NCBI GenBank assembly: GCA_030248225.1
Contig: JASANE010018513.1
Location: 1 to 64,000, forward strand
Origin: Trileptium ribeirensis
Lineage: Eukaryota; Nematoda; Enoplea; Enoplida; Thoracostomopsidae
Direction of reading: 5' to 3'
Length of the DNA stretch: 64,000 nt
In this document: positions 12,336-23,564 of the stretch, one piece after another
How the letters are laid out: each line of letters starts with the position of its first letter
Position numbering within the stretch: the stretch's first letter is position 1
The notes under the pieces: model-generated
The model's database searches: none
What the model was told of the DNA's origin: nothing
Seen by the model: only the letters and a program-made list of their open reading frames with translations
Made by a program: the position numbers and the translations under genes

Positions 12336-13552
12336 CTACATTAGGCTGGCCCGTTTTCTGCTATAACCTTCGATATGCTGTTTAACATTGTTTTATTTTT
12401 GTAATTTTCAGGGATATAGGTTTTTGGAATTTTTATCTATTGTTTGGCTTAATATTGTAACTCCCAACTTTCCCAGGGTAATTTTTCCAGCTGTTTCCAA
12501 TGGAGACGATTTGAGGGCTCTATCAGTTTAGGGGATTTTAGCAAAGGCCCTAATTTCAAGATCCGATAATTTTAAAAATGTGGGTTTTGGTTTTTTACGG
12601 TTTTGACATATCTTTTGATTGGATGGACCGATTTGGCTCAAATTTGGATATGGTCTACAAAAGACAATATTTATTGATTAATATTCTAATATGAAAAAAT
12701 CCTGAATATGGCTATAATTGGTAGCGTCGAACTCAGCTAATTCAGCTGAGTCGAAATATAGTAAGATTTTCACTCTCTGACTTTTCCCTCATATCCCAAG
12801 AGCGCCTAATACTGTGCAAGTGGTGGCATTGAGCGAAGCATTTTTGTTTTCGTCAGAGGGGAAAATCGGCACCGTCTGTCCGTCTTCTTCAATAGCTAAT
12901 GTGCCGATTTAGTTTTTTTTGTTTGAAATGCCTAATATCTTTCAGGTGCAAGAGATATATTTTTTATCAAAATTTGTTTAGTTAATTAGTAATTAACTAA
13001 TTAGTTAAGCTTGTTAGCCTATTTTTAGCATTTTAAAACAAAATCTGCTAATTTTTTAACGGATAATTAGTGTAAAGCTATTATTTTGGTGCGCTATTAT
13101 ACTACAACTCGTCTTGCTAATTACGAATCTGGTGTTACTACTATTCGAGTATCCTACAAGCATGCTAATTTTTTGAAAAATTTCAAAGTGTTGAGAAAAA
13201 AATGCACGCGGGGGTTTTCCATGTCGCTAATGACGAATGTGATTTTTAAAGCTCTAAAAGTTGAGCGTATTCCTAATTAGTTCATTTTTTGCAAATTTTT
13301 AAAATCACCCCAACGTGCTCCGCTCACTTAGTATCATACTAAGATTGTAACCGAAATATGTAGAACTGTGTAGAACTGTGAACATATGATAATGCAATAT
13401 TGTATTTAAATTCACCGTTCTGTGGCGCGATATTGACTGTTGTCTCAGCCGTATAGCTTGCGCAAAAAGTTATGATAGAGAAAACAACTGTGTGTCAAAA
13501 GGATTTTGATGCAGATTATTAAATTTCAGTTTATTGTGTCATATGTTTATAG

Positions 13553-13762
13553 ACCGGCTGTCTGCCGGGGACATTGACGACGATTATGTCCAAGCTGGAT
13601 GTGGTCTGCCACAACCGAGCGATCAAAGTAGCAGGCGTTATAGGATTAAGGCTCGTGCCACGGCGGTCGCTCAGCGCCTCGGAAGCAATCGACGTGTTCG
13701 TCAATTCCTTGACAAGCGCCACTATGTTGGAACAACTGCTGGCGGGGGCGGTAAAATCGAAG
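13553..13762 (+). CDS. PDZD8-like gene, coding exon 3 of the window
   Basis: A 210-bp exon between acceptor 'catatgtttatag' and donor 'GAAG|GTGAGA'. Two frames are open. The frame demanded by exon 2 (phase 1) reads (D)RLSAGDIDDDYVQAGCGL, then a basic stretch (RRYRIKARATAVAQRL, NRRVRQFLDKRHYVG) and a glycine run. It ends in phase 1, as exon 4 requires. The GC content is clearly higher than the flanking intron, as expected for coding sequence. The basic, Arg-rich centre with a Gly-rich end suggests a linker or a nucleotide- or lipid-binding surface. I recognise no named domain. Confidence 0.78.
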
Positions 13763-14107
13763 GTGAGATTGTAAAGCGGAATTTTTACAATTTGTACATT
13801 GCAGTTTAAACTAGCAGCACAGTACTTTTCAGACGCTGTTCAAAGAGACCAAAATACAAAATTTTTATTACTGGAACGTTTTAGTCTGTTAAGGCTAGGC
13901 TGCATAAAATGATGTCACGTCCTACAAAAATGTCATGCGAGAATAACTATAGGCAATATATTATCACTAAAGAGTATTCGAGTGACTGTAAGAAACCATT
14001 TTGTGTCTTGTAATAACCTATGAGAGACGAAAGTCTCTTACTGCTACCCGTTAGAATTTGAAATCTTTACGGTTGGCTATATGGGTTTAGCAGCAATACC
14101 TTACAAA

Positions 14108-14300
14108 CAGATACAATCACAAATCGTTTGCATTTAAACGAAATTCGATTAATTTAGCAAATTTCGATTGCGTCAAATTAAAAATAAAAATTTAATAAAA
14201 CATGTTAGTTCGCGTTTAATTTAACGAAATTCGTTTAAACGAAGATCGATCGATTTCGTCTGCGTTCAATTTTATAACAACTTAATTCTCAGTGTAACTG
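14108..14300. mobile_element. Tc1/mariner-like MITE (tttaaacgaa family), copy 3
   Basis: It has the family interior ('gcatttaaacgaaattcga', 'gcgtttaatttaacgaa') and the right end 'cttaattctcagtgtaactg'. The left end is shortened. The 75-codon open frame that starts in its right flank (14312) runs into the next MITE and is not a gene. Confidence 0.62.
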
Positions 14301-14416
14301 TCAAGTCTTTTATGGCTGCCTGTCCTGCAGATATTTTTACTATTTATAACTATGCAGTAGATGCCTTTGAAAAATTATATGCCAACACTCTAGATAAGAC
14401 GATTACAACATATCTA

Positions 14417-14587
14417 CACAACTCGCCAGAAATGACTGTCCCTTTTCGAAGGGACAAACTGAACAGAAATCTAACAAAAATTACATATTCTGTAACATCC
14501 CGAGCACTTTTTGGGCAAAATTTGGAATTTCGAAAATAAACTTCGAGCGAACATCGAACAAACAGCACTCATTTATGGCGAGTACTG
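14417..14587. mobile_element. Tc1/mariner-like MITE (CTCGCCAGAAATG family)
   Basis: Ends pair as CACAACTCGCCAGAAATGAC and the inverse of 'tcatttatggcgagtactg', flanked by TA. It is related to the better preserved copy at 59972-60210. The interior has 'cttcgagcgaacatcgaaca'. Confidence 0.6.
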
Positions 14588-15395
14588 TACATTGGAAACT
14601 TAATCCAAATCTAACAAAGTATAGTAGTCAAATATATACCGTCACAGCTAATATTCGTCAATTTTGACTCAAAGCCGTCGCATTTATATTTATTTACGTA
14701 AAACTGTAAGTTTTAAGGCAAAGTACATTATATACTTATAAGATCAGTAAGACGAAACTAAGGTTGCATCCTAAATTTAAACCAATAATGTATCGTGTTC
14801 ATACTTTACAAACGGTCGCAGTTATTTTTGGAATAACTATTGTTACCATGACTGTACAAACCCGCTTTCGGGTAACTAAAACTATGCCTAGACATCTGGT
14901 CTTTCCACACTTCCACATTTTAAAAAAACAGTGCAGACCCTCGTGTTTATTCTCGGATTCGATTTTTGAGCACATAGTTCTGATTGCAACTGTATTTTCA
15001 GCAGGGATGGCATTAGTAGCGATCGTAGTCGAACATGGCGGGTGAATTGCAACGACGTTGATGCCCTCATAATGGAAAGGATAATAACAAAACCATATCT
15101 TTTGAGCATATCTTTACAAAAACTTGAGCCAATATAACGGAGGGGCTCCATATTTGCAAGCCACTATGATACAAACTCACGTTTCATGTTGTCAAGGCCT
15201 GAAGATTTTTGTGTTTATTAATTAACATGGTGACCCTAAACAAATAGGTTCAGAACTATTACCAGTACCCACTTGGTAATATTCAACATTTTTGTTCTTA
15301 AAATCAAGCTTTTTGTATTTACTACTGTCCAATATAATAAGCCGAAATTATAAAATTTCCGTAACAAGAATCAAAAGTCTGCAATTTATATTATT

Positions 15396-15541
15396 AAATT
15401 GTGTTCGTAGGATTGTAATGGAGTGAGAGAACAAACTATTACCTAGACTGATTCTGTCATCGAAATATAAATTGTGTTCGTAGGATTGTAATGGAGTGAG
15501 AGCACAAATTATTACCAAGACTGATACTGTCATTGAAATAA
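15396..15541. repeat. Two tandem 73-bp units
   Basis: The units 15396-15468 and 15469-15541 both begin 'aaattgtgttcgtaggattg' and differ at a handful of positions. A 73-codon minus-strand frame across them is not supported by anything else. Confidence 0.92.
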
Positions 15542-16060
15542 AGATGTTGATACTAGTAAGAATGACCAACTGTTAGGGTAATATACCTTTCAGCCTTTGT
15601 CAAAACAGTGGTAGTTTTAAAACAAAATTACGAAACACGGTTACGGAGTTATTTTCGTAGTAAAATATGTTTAGATTTATTGCATCTCAAATAAATCGCA
15701 AGTCTTTGTTATCAATTATTTAAACTTTTTTCTGCTGCTGCTCGTCCGATGTCACACTTTGGGTTTTGGAAAACTTTAAAATAGCACTATATTACGAGAC
15801 CTACACACAGAGAGAGGCACATGAACACACAGAAAGACACACAACTAGAATCATGTAGACGCCACACACAGAAGGCACGGTGTGCTGACCGATGTGCAGA
15901 AAACATCTAAGCCTATTTTGTTTTTTGAGTTTCTGGATTTAAAATGTCGTATGTCACGTGAACAACTCAAGTGCAGAGCGCATCCAAGTCATTAGTTTTG
16001 ATTTGAATATTAAGCTTAAAAAGACGAATTGAATGTACCATGCTAGCTATGTAATGTTCA

Positions 16061-16519
16061 CCGGGGTTATTTTAGAGGGGGGAAGGGGGGGGGGCGACCC
16101 CAAGGATCGGCTTCCCCCCCTCCCGGCGAGCTCCCCCATAGACACCGACCCCTATTTTTTCGCAAAAACGACCCCTTAAAATTTACGTTTTTTTTCAAAA
16201 AATTGACCCCTTAAGGGGTCACTAAAAAATTTATACTCACATACACGCATATCGTAGGCTAAACGATCAATTATTTGGTCACCAAACCTAAAATATGCAT
16301 GTATACTATATATTATGGCCAAAAACTGAAAAAAACCAGCGCCACAGACGTATGTTGGGACACCTGAAAGAAAAATGTATTAATTTTTATAAAATTACTG
16401 ACCCCTTAAGGGGTCATGACCCCTAGTTTCCGAAATGACCCCTTGCTACTGACCCCTTAGGGGTCAGAAAATTTTTCCGTTTACTGACCCCTATCTGGGA
16501 GGGCCTAAAATAACCCCGG
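16061..16519. mobile_element. MITE with CCGGGGTTATTTTAG termini and GACCCC palindromes
   Basis: Perfect 15-bp terminal inverted repeats (CCGGGGTTATTTTAG) are flanked by a 5-bp direct repeat GTTCA (16056-16060 and 16520-16524). The 459-bp interior is a cluster of GACCCCTTAAGGGGTC-type palindromes in both orientations, interspersed with A/T runs. No coding frame. The 5-bp duplication does not identify a superfamily by itself. Confidence 0.82.
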
Positions 16520-16524
16520 GTTCA

Positions 16525-17840
16525 TCGTTTTCACAGTCCGTGTCTGGTTCTGGGGCAATTTGGGAAGTATTCAAATTAGGCAAATATTGTGATATGAATC
16601 ACAACACTATGGGGAGTTGTTGATCCAACCAAGCCAATGAGGTCTTCTTTTCAGTAACAGGTAATTGATTCTTTTAAGCAATTTGAGGAATTAACATAGA
16701 GGTTCGCAAATTTGTCAAAATTTACTGTGAAGGTATCATTATCGGTTTCCGCTGGCCAATATTGCAGCGTCACCACTTATAGTCAGTTAGAGATGCCTAA
16801 ATGAATCTTTACGATTATTTTACGAAATGGGAGCAACAACGTTTTATTATCCATTACGACATCTTGAGTTAGTTGAATTACCTGATAAACTATTCTTTCA
16901 TTCGACCGCTAAATGTCAACTGGTGTCACATTCCATAAATGTGTGCTTAGTGGTAAGGAGCTACTGGTCGATTTTGTGGAATAAAATATACCAAAATCAA
17001 TATCATCATACCATGCGGAAAGGAAACTAAGATCTTAGCTATTAGGCGCCATTGCCCTAACAACTGAGCTTCTCACCAGAGTAATACAAACCAAACGTTA
17101 TGCCGCTCAGATGGACTTGGACCAAGCATTTCAAAACTATCTTCATCAACGTCTGGGCCTGTCTGCTCCAGAAGATCCAAAATTACATAGCATACAGGTT
17201 ATATCAAAATATCAGACGGAAACAGGTTTTTACAGTTTTAAGTAATTTAGCATTGGGCATAAATGAAACAGCCTGCAAGTAAATGGAAATTATAAATAAA
17301 GATAATGTTATATGCTGCCATAGCGCAGTACAGCCGCGAACATTTGATTTCGGTCCTGTCTATCACAGCGTTACTGAATAGCAATACGTAATGTGTGATG
17401 TTCGATTACCAGGGTAATTAATAATGAAGCTAGTGCTTTCAATCACTGCACGACGAGATATCGTTTTGTGTCAAAACTAACACATTACATCGTGAGGCGG
17501 CAGCTGATAGGACTGTATTTTCTAGTTTGACGTTTACTGGTATAGTTCGGAACTAATAAGTCGCGTTTCCGGTTTAGTTTTTGGCGTTAGTAGCAACACT
17601 ATACGACAGCCGACAAACCGTGAGTTTGAACTCGGGGATGCTTCGAGCAAAGTCGTCACCATCAGAAATTACGTGATTATCAGAAACCGTCCGATTCGTT
17701 CGTATCGGAGAAAATTTCGGCCTTTATGCCGTCGATGCCGGCTGATATGGAGTTGATAGTGTTGACTTTTGCGAAGGACGAATCGATATAATTGTAATAG
17801 CATTTTTAAGCAAAGAATCCTTGTCGTTTATGTTATAGTT
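16525..17840. other. Intron sequence, no secure gene
   Basis: Mostly AT-rich. At about 17605-17790 a GC-richer stretch reads open in two plus frames (EFELGDASSKVVTI in one, AFMPSMPADMELIVLTFAKD in another). Neither joins to the neighbouring exons in phase without a stop, so I do not call it as an exon. It may be an old duplicated or decayed piece of the gene. Confidence 0.4.
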
Positions 17841-17846
17841 TAACAG

Positions 17847-17939
17847 CATCGGATTTCGAGTTTGTTGACGGCTGAAAAGTACATTTTGGTAACGTTCTTG
17901 AAATCGGGAAGGCAATCTGTGCTGGGACAATTGAAAATG
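17847..17939 (+). CDS. PDZD8-like gene, coding exon 4 (alternative acceptors)
   Basis: Donor AATG|GTAGAT gives a phase-1 end that joins exon 5 as Gly. Two acceptors keep the required frame. One at 17846 (gtttaacag) gives a 93-bp exon with an in-frame TGA at 17873-17875. One at 17879 (ctgaaaag) gives a 60-bp exon starting at 17880 that removes the stop and reads (V)HFGNVLEIGKAICAGTIEN. The first acceptor has the better pyrimidine tract, so either the 60-bp form is used or the longer form would end translation. Another frame is also open across the whole stretch (RISSLLTAEKYILVTFLKSG) but does not fit the phases. Hence only moderate confidence. Confidence 0.5.
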
Positions 17940-18419
17940 GTAGATGTGTGCTACAATTTCTGGCGTTGTTAAAGGACTGGATCGCGAACCCGAAATTGTA
18001 TTCGTAGCTTTCAAAATTTGTTACATAGTTCTCAATATTAGTTACCACAGCTATAAATTTTACACAGGAAATTTTAGTAAAGAGTGTATAATCAAAAGAT
18101 GCGTGTTTGTTATATCTCAAATGTTTAAATTGTGATTAACGAACTCTATATACAGTCGTTGAATTGGAAATAAAAATTTGAAAGTTTGGGATAAAAATGT
18201 TCTTCATATCCGAATAATCAGGATACCTATGTCGCACAATTTAAATGGGATATGTAAACCATATCTCTGGCTGTCATTAATGTACACATTGAAATACACA
18301 CGCATAGAAATATAAAGGCAGGGTGACAATTTATTTATTTTGTGTTGTGAAAGAAAGTTACTGCGTACACAAAATGTATATTTGCACCACAAGTGGGACA
18401 AAAAGGCCCAAAAGTTTAA

Positions 18420-18493
18420 ACAAATTTTAAACCGAATTCCGGTTCCGGTATGGTTTTAGCCGGTACCGGAACCGCTATTACGGTTACTCCCTG
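18420..18493. mobile_element. End fragment of the CCGGAACC hAT-like element
   Basis: The sequence from 'ttttaaaccgaattccggtt' to 'ggttactccctg' matches the right end of the complete element at 53039-54241 almost base for base over about 70 bp. No left end was found nearby, so this is a remnant. Confidence 0.6.
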
Positions 18494-18649
18494 CGTCGCA
18501 CATACACCTCTACATGGCTAGAGCTTTGGCTCACTACGCCAGAAATTTACAGTGGCTAGTCAAAGTAATGGCCTTTGTACAAGGGCCGGAAAAAATACTA
18601 AATACTGTACCTGTTTTAGAAAAATATGACTAACTTTACATTTCTATAG

Positions 18650-18726
18650 GTGAAGCCACTGATTCCTCGGCGAAAATATCGGTATCGCTGGCCGCAAAAT
18701 ATGATCCGGAAGTCAAGTATGACGAA
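18650..18726 (+). CDS. PDZD8-like gene, coding exon 5 of the window
   Basis: A 77-bp exon with acceptor 'acatttctatag' and the near-consensus donor GAA|GTAAGT. It begins with GT, completing the Gly codon left by exon 4, and reads EATDSSAKISVSLAAKYDPE followed by VKYDE, ending in phase 0. Exon 6 starts in phase 0. The alternation of beta-type residues (KISVSLAAKY) would fit a beta-strand edge of a C2-like domain, but this is inference from a short segment. Confidence 0.8.
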
Positions 18727-19005
18727 GTAAGTAGGTTATGCGTAGTTATGCGCATAATGGTTTTTGTTCAATATAAACGTTCGAAGTAATTTGAATGATT
18801 TATTATTAAGCGAAACTATATAAAACCGTTGGATTTATCTGCTTCATTTCAGTTTTATGATAGCGGTACTATTGTTTATAATTATAAAAATGAAGCCTGG
18901 ACGAAATTAATAAGTTTAACATACCAGCTGAGCATTATTTAAACTTTTAGGTACTTTCATTCCTGATTTTTCGAACCAGCACAGCTTTAAAGAGCATGCA
19001 AGATA

Positions 19006-19319
19006 CAGTTTCAATCAGAATTAAATGCTCAAAATTCGATCGAAGCTTCGTTCAATTTCGTTCGTTTGCGTTTAAACGAAATCGATTAATTTAAAGAATT
19101 TCCATTGTGTCAAAATGTAAAAAAACAATTTAATAAAAAAATGTTAGATCGCGTTTAATTTAGCGAATTTCGATTATGTTGAAATAAAATATATTTAATA
19201 AAAAATGTTAGTTTGCGTTTAATTTAACGAATTTCGTTTAAACGAAGATCGATCGATTGCGTTTTCGTTCGATTTCGTCTGCGTTGGATTTTATAAGCAC
19301 TTAATTCTGATTGTAACTG
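19006..19319. mobile_element. Tc1/mariner-like MITE (tttaaacgaa family), copy 4, best preserved
   Basis: The 314-bp element is flanked by TA. Its left end CAGTTTCAATCAGAATTAAA pairs with the right end 'cttaattctgattgtaactg'. The interior is palindromic around 'gcgtttaaacgaaatcgatt' and 'cgtttaaacgaagatcgatc'. This copy defines the family. Confidence 0.8.
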
Positions 19320-20014
19320 TACAGCCTAGAGGCGCGGGATAGCCATGTTTAATGCTCTGTTCACTTCGGTTGTATTTAATGTTATTTTTATGCGTGTTGT
19401 ATGTGACAGATTATCCTTCTTACAATAGCATTCTGCGATATGAATTTCTCCTAAGGTCACACTGAATAGTTAAATGGGTCTATTTTGACCAAGTTATAGT
19501 CGGTTGTTGACAGCGAAATTCCCTGTATGATTTTCATGTATACAACCGCAGATGTTCCTGCTCTGACTTTGACCAAAACGATTTTAGCGAGGCGCTGGTG
19601 ACCAATCAGTGGAGATAAAATACACAAATACGTTTATACATAACATCCAATGGGGAACATTTAGCAATATTGGTCAATCTAGTTATACAGAGTATTTCGA
19701 ATTATTATAATATACAGTGCAAATCTAAAATGCTAGCTAACCATTTCATTTTGCTAAATAGTACTAAAATACCTAATCCATCGTTTCTAATTTTGCTAAT
19801 TGTAACGGCCGATACTGTCCAAGTATCTTTTGTGGAGTAAAATCTACCACAAACTGTTATTTATTCCACTGTGATGCTGATCCACGGCTTAAAAGAGCTT
19901 ATGTGATCAAGTCTAGTTATGGGAAATGAGTTCAGGGATTAGATATATCAAACCTGCTTTTTGAATAATTGTTTGGTACTACATAAGGTAATCCCAATGT
20001 TAATGATGCCATAA

Positions 20015-20835
20015 TTGAATTCTGAGTGTGGTGAGTGAAACGAGCGAGCGAAGCGTGAAAGTTGTGAAATTTGACAATGTCCGACTTGGATTTTTAGTGT
20101 TACACTCATAACCTCTCAACTTCACGCGATAGCTCATTTGGAAGCTTGATACCTCAATTGCGCTTTTAGTTAGGCCCGAAGCCCGACCCAGCACCATCCC
20201 AGGAATAAGCGGGCTCTTCGTATATATGGACTGTAATATACGCTTCTATAAGACTGTAATGTAATGCAATTCTACGCGGTTCCCCTACGATGTACGACTT
20301 GGGTCAAAACGAGCCTTAAATGGCCGATGGGACAAAAATTTACGAACAATATCTCTATAACCACTGGTGATATATGGGTGTTTTTGGTCTTATTTATAGA
20401 GCAACTCATTCTCTATCTCTATGTGGGTGCAAATAGTGTGCTGCTATTATCATTATCTACGTTGCAGCGTTGTATCAAAACAAGTTTTTCCATGGGCTCA
20501 TGGGATCCGAAATTTAAGAAAATGGCAATATTTTCGCAACCGCTGAAGCAATATTGGCGTTTTGATGTCATTTTTAGAGCAATTTATTCTCTATATCTCT
20601 GCTAATGTGTGCTGCTATTCTAATTATTTGCGTCGCAGCGTTGAGTAAAAACTGGTTTTTCGACGGTGCCATGGTACCCAAATTATACGAAAATGTTAAA
20701 ATCTTCGCAACCGCTGAAACTACTTGGTTTTTGGTCTCCTGTTGCAGATTATACTCTATGTACTTGCGCATTGCGAGCTCAGTAATCGGGTATATCCCAA
20801 CTTTTCAACTATTCAAGCAACACGGCTGATATTCG
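20015..20835 (+). repeat. ~0.8-kb dispersed repeat, copy 2
   Basis: Opens with 'aattgaattctgagtgtggt'. It contains at least three internal subunits around 'gcaaccgctgaa' and 'tgtgctgctattatcattat', and a closing 'aagcaacacggctgatattc'. The copy at 25308-26170 has the same opening and closing phrases. Open frames of 60-113 codons in this block follow the subunit repetition and are not supported as genes. Confidence 0.55.
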
Positions 20836-20939
20836 AGGTTCATTTTGTAATTTATGATTAAACGTACGTTTCTTTAAATTACATATGTTTAATATTACAT
20901 AACCTTTTGCGGTAAGATAAGCTACTATATAAGTTCTTG

Positions 20940-21060
20940 CTTTTTACTTTACCAGGCTGTGTTCCTGGGTACCCGCTATGTCTTTCTTCACGGGTGAACT
21001 CGGCCTGAAACCCTCCTCTGGCCATCCGGTGCGGGCAACCTAAAGGGCGGTGGCAAAAAT
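20940..21060 (+). repeat. Short GC-rich insert, possible SINE or LINE leader fragment
   Basis: About 110 bp ('gggtacccgctatgtctttc' to 'aacctaaagggcggtggc') is much GC-richer than its surroundings and resembles the texture of the LINE leaders at 10.9 and 36.8 kb. No boundary or RNA polymerase III box was established. Confidence 0.25.
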
Positions 21061-21829
21061 ACCAAAATTCAAAACACAGTACTACAAATTTTGCTAATGT
21101 GAGGTAAATTTTATATAATTATATGGCGTTGTGGGAGCACTAACATTGCCAAAATGTTTGAAAAAAGGTAAGTTTTAGATCGTTTTGCTCGTATGTTGTA
21201 AAATGAACGACTAGTTTGTGGTGTGCAACACCACACGAAAAAACTTCAGATTCGCCCGGGGCAACACGAAATTCGGTGGTGGTAGGGGGTTGTAATGAAG
21301 AATGAGGTATTACCGCTAATATCATGATCTTTCCAATTGCACGCCGTTTGTTGGACCACGTCGTCTCGTTAATGACTGTTAAATCGCCAGCGCCTTGTCG
21401 CCCGTCGATCGGCTGTTGTCCGTGGTGTTGATGTTGGTCGATGTTAATTCTAACCGCAATGGTTTACGTTGTGTTTGGTATGCTGTCTCAAACGATACAG
21501 TGACCAGTGTTTCTTAATATTACTGCCCAAAGAAAACGACAGTGATATGAACGTTGTTGACGACGCTGCTAAAGTTGCTGCTGTTGTTCTCGTTGACGAA
21601 AAAGACAATTCCCACACGTATTGTATGGTGTCGTAATATATTTTAACCAATGAAACTCAATAGAACGCATAGGTTTGGTACCAGGGAATTGATCCTGATA
21701 CCTGAACCCGCACGCCGGGGTGCTCCAGTGACTACCGCCAGAGATCACTCGTAGCACATTATTGGCAGCAGCTATCAAATTCTCCTTTAGTGTTAGTAAA
21801 TGGTCTCAGAAACGGTTCAAAAATTAAGC

Positions 21830-22068
21830 TTAAAACCAACTTTTCAGCCAAATTTTTGACAAAATTCAAATTTTTCAAAATCAAAGTCAAAATCAAGCAT
21901 TAGAAAGGAATTTTTGTAAAAAAATTTTGTCAACATCGGTGGAGGGATGTTTTACAAGGGAGGGGGGAACCCAAAAGTTTTGCTGGGGACACCGCCGTTT
22001 TTTGCCAGGGGCCCTACAACCCTCGACCCCCACGACCCTCATCCCCCACTTTGGAGAAGCCAGTGCAA
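21830..22068. repeat. G-rich dispersed element, second copy
   Basis: It shares 'caaaagttttgctgggg', 'ttttttgccaggggcc' and the end 'actttggagaagccagtg' with the element at 2833-3275. Left boundary uncertain. Confidence 0.4.
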
Positions 22069-22550
22069 TTTTTTGGCTCTATAGAAATTTACAAGTTTGG
22101 AGGTAATAAATTTGTATTGATGATGTGTTTAAACTACTTGTTCTTTTTTCGCAAGAACTATGCAGCGGAAGTGTTATATACAAAATATCTGGATATGTAA
22201 TTATGTATGGATTTCGTCTATTTCTGTGAAGGAACGATCTAAGCACTTAATATTATGCTACACAGATGTGGCGGAATGGACAATTGCTATTAAGTGGGTT
22301 TGCAGTATCAAATAAACTTTTTATATACAATACCTTTCCAAATGATGCAATGTATACTTGTGTAGGTCTTCTGAGGACTATGCTGCTTACTGTGAATAAA
22401 CAAAGAGGGTCACACGTTTTTTCAATATTACTTAAAACATTTTTGAATTACATCGGTTTCATCTACTAGTTCAGTTGGCATTATTGATATTGCTAAAAAT
22501 TTTAATTTTAATGAGATGTGCGTGATTCGTACTGTCCAGTTTTGTAACAG

Positions 22551-22906
22551 GTTACTGGTTCCGGAATTCGATGGCGGGGAACCGTGAACGTTCGACATCG
22601 AAGTCATTCTGCAAATCAACAAAATCCAGCTGAGAACTGTGGCGCTCGATCTAGCAGTCTGATTCGAAATCATCCGACGAGAAATAATCGGCACAATGTG
22701 GACCAGTGTGGTACTTCTTGTTCAAACCGAAATTCTGGTGGTACAAGTTCGCTCAATGTTGCCGATTCTGTAATCTCCACGCTTGATACTGCGAAAACCG
22801 GTGAAGGCGACGATAAAAACGAAATGGGCGAGTTCGAAGCTGTTGACGATGAAATTGAACTTAGAACACGAACGGTTCGGTCTGGAAATGTGCGTCTAAG
22901 TAGCTT
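22551..22906 (+). CDS. PDZD8-like gene, coding exon 6 of the window (largest)
   Basis: Acceptor 'ccagttttgtaacag' precedes a phase-0 frame VTGSGIRWRGTVNVRHRSHS that stays open for 119 codons to a TAG at 22908. The protein is Ser/Asn/Arg-rich, then acidic (KTGEGDDKNEMGEFEAVDDE). It looks like a long disordered linker with a negatively charged tail. Exon 7 needs a phase-2 donor. TT|GTAGTT at 22906 fits and removes the stop, but it is a weak donor; CG|GTCTGG at about 22877 is an alternative. If neither is used, the TAG would end a short isoform here. The exon is confident; its 3' boundary is not. Confidence 0.66.
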
Positions 22907-23564
22907 GTAGTTCTATTTTGTAGTAGTTTTAAAAATGTGTGTTTTTAGTACCATTTTAGGGATATTTGTTATTGTATGCGTACAGAGCTTTTTACCGAGC
23001 GGCCTAAAACGTCAGCTCATTTGTTTAAACGCAGTAGTTATAAGGTTGCAAAATTTTTGTGTATTCATTTTGTAATTTCATAATATTTTTGCTTAATCGC
23101 CTCAATTAACATAAGTGGTGGCCATATTCGCGCGATGATGGGCTGTCATGAGATTTTACTCAGTCTTGATACACTATGTCTAAAAGCTACTTCCCAATTC
23201 CAATTCGTGTTTTGTGCTACGTAACATCGTACGGCACTAATTTGGTAATAAAGAGGTAGCAGCAGGCTTAAAATATATTGTACAATAATTATTCTATTAA
23301 TACTCGGAGGGTATAACTAGATGCTTCGCGTTGAGTTTCTACAATTTTGGGGTCATATGTTCAACCTGAAGCCTGTTATATTGTGATCTATGCTTCTGTA
23401 GTTCTGCTCGTTAAAATCTTATGAACTTGCAGTCTCGACTTTGGCATATAACTTCATTGTTTATCAATTCACATCAATAGAATAAACCAGCAAGGACTTC
23501 AACCACCTTTTCTTAGTGGCGCGTTAGTGCCACAATGATTTTATATGCTAGTAGCGTCATGGAA

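Noticed and set aside
14312..14539. 75-codon plus-strand frame
   Set aside because: Its second half is the terminal repeat of a mariner-like MITE (14417-14587).
14764..15045. 93-codon plus-strand frame with hydrophobic stretches
   Set aside because: No splice context that fits the gene phases, overlapped by an equally long minus frame, and no recognisable motif.
17724..18014. 96-codon minus-strand frame
   Set aside because: Antisense to exon 4; its openness follows from several open plus frames. No acceptor, donor or motif.
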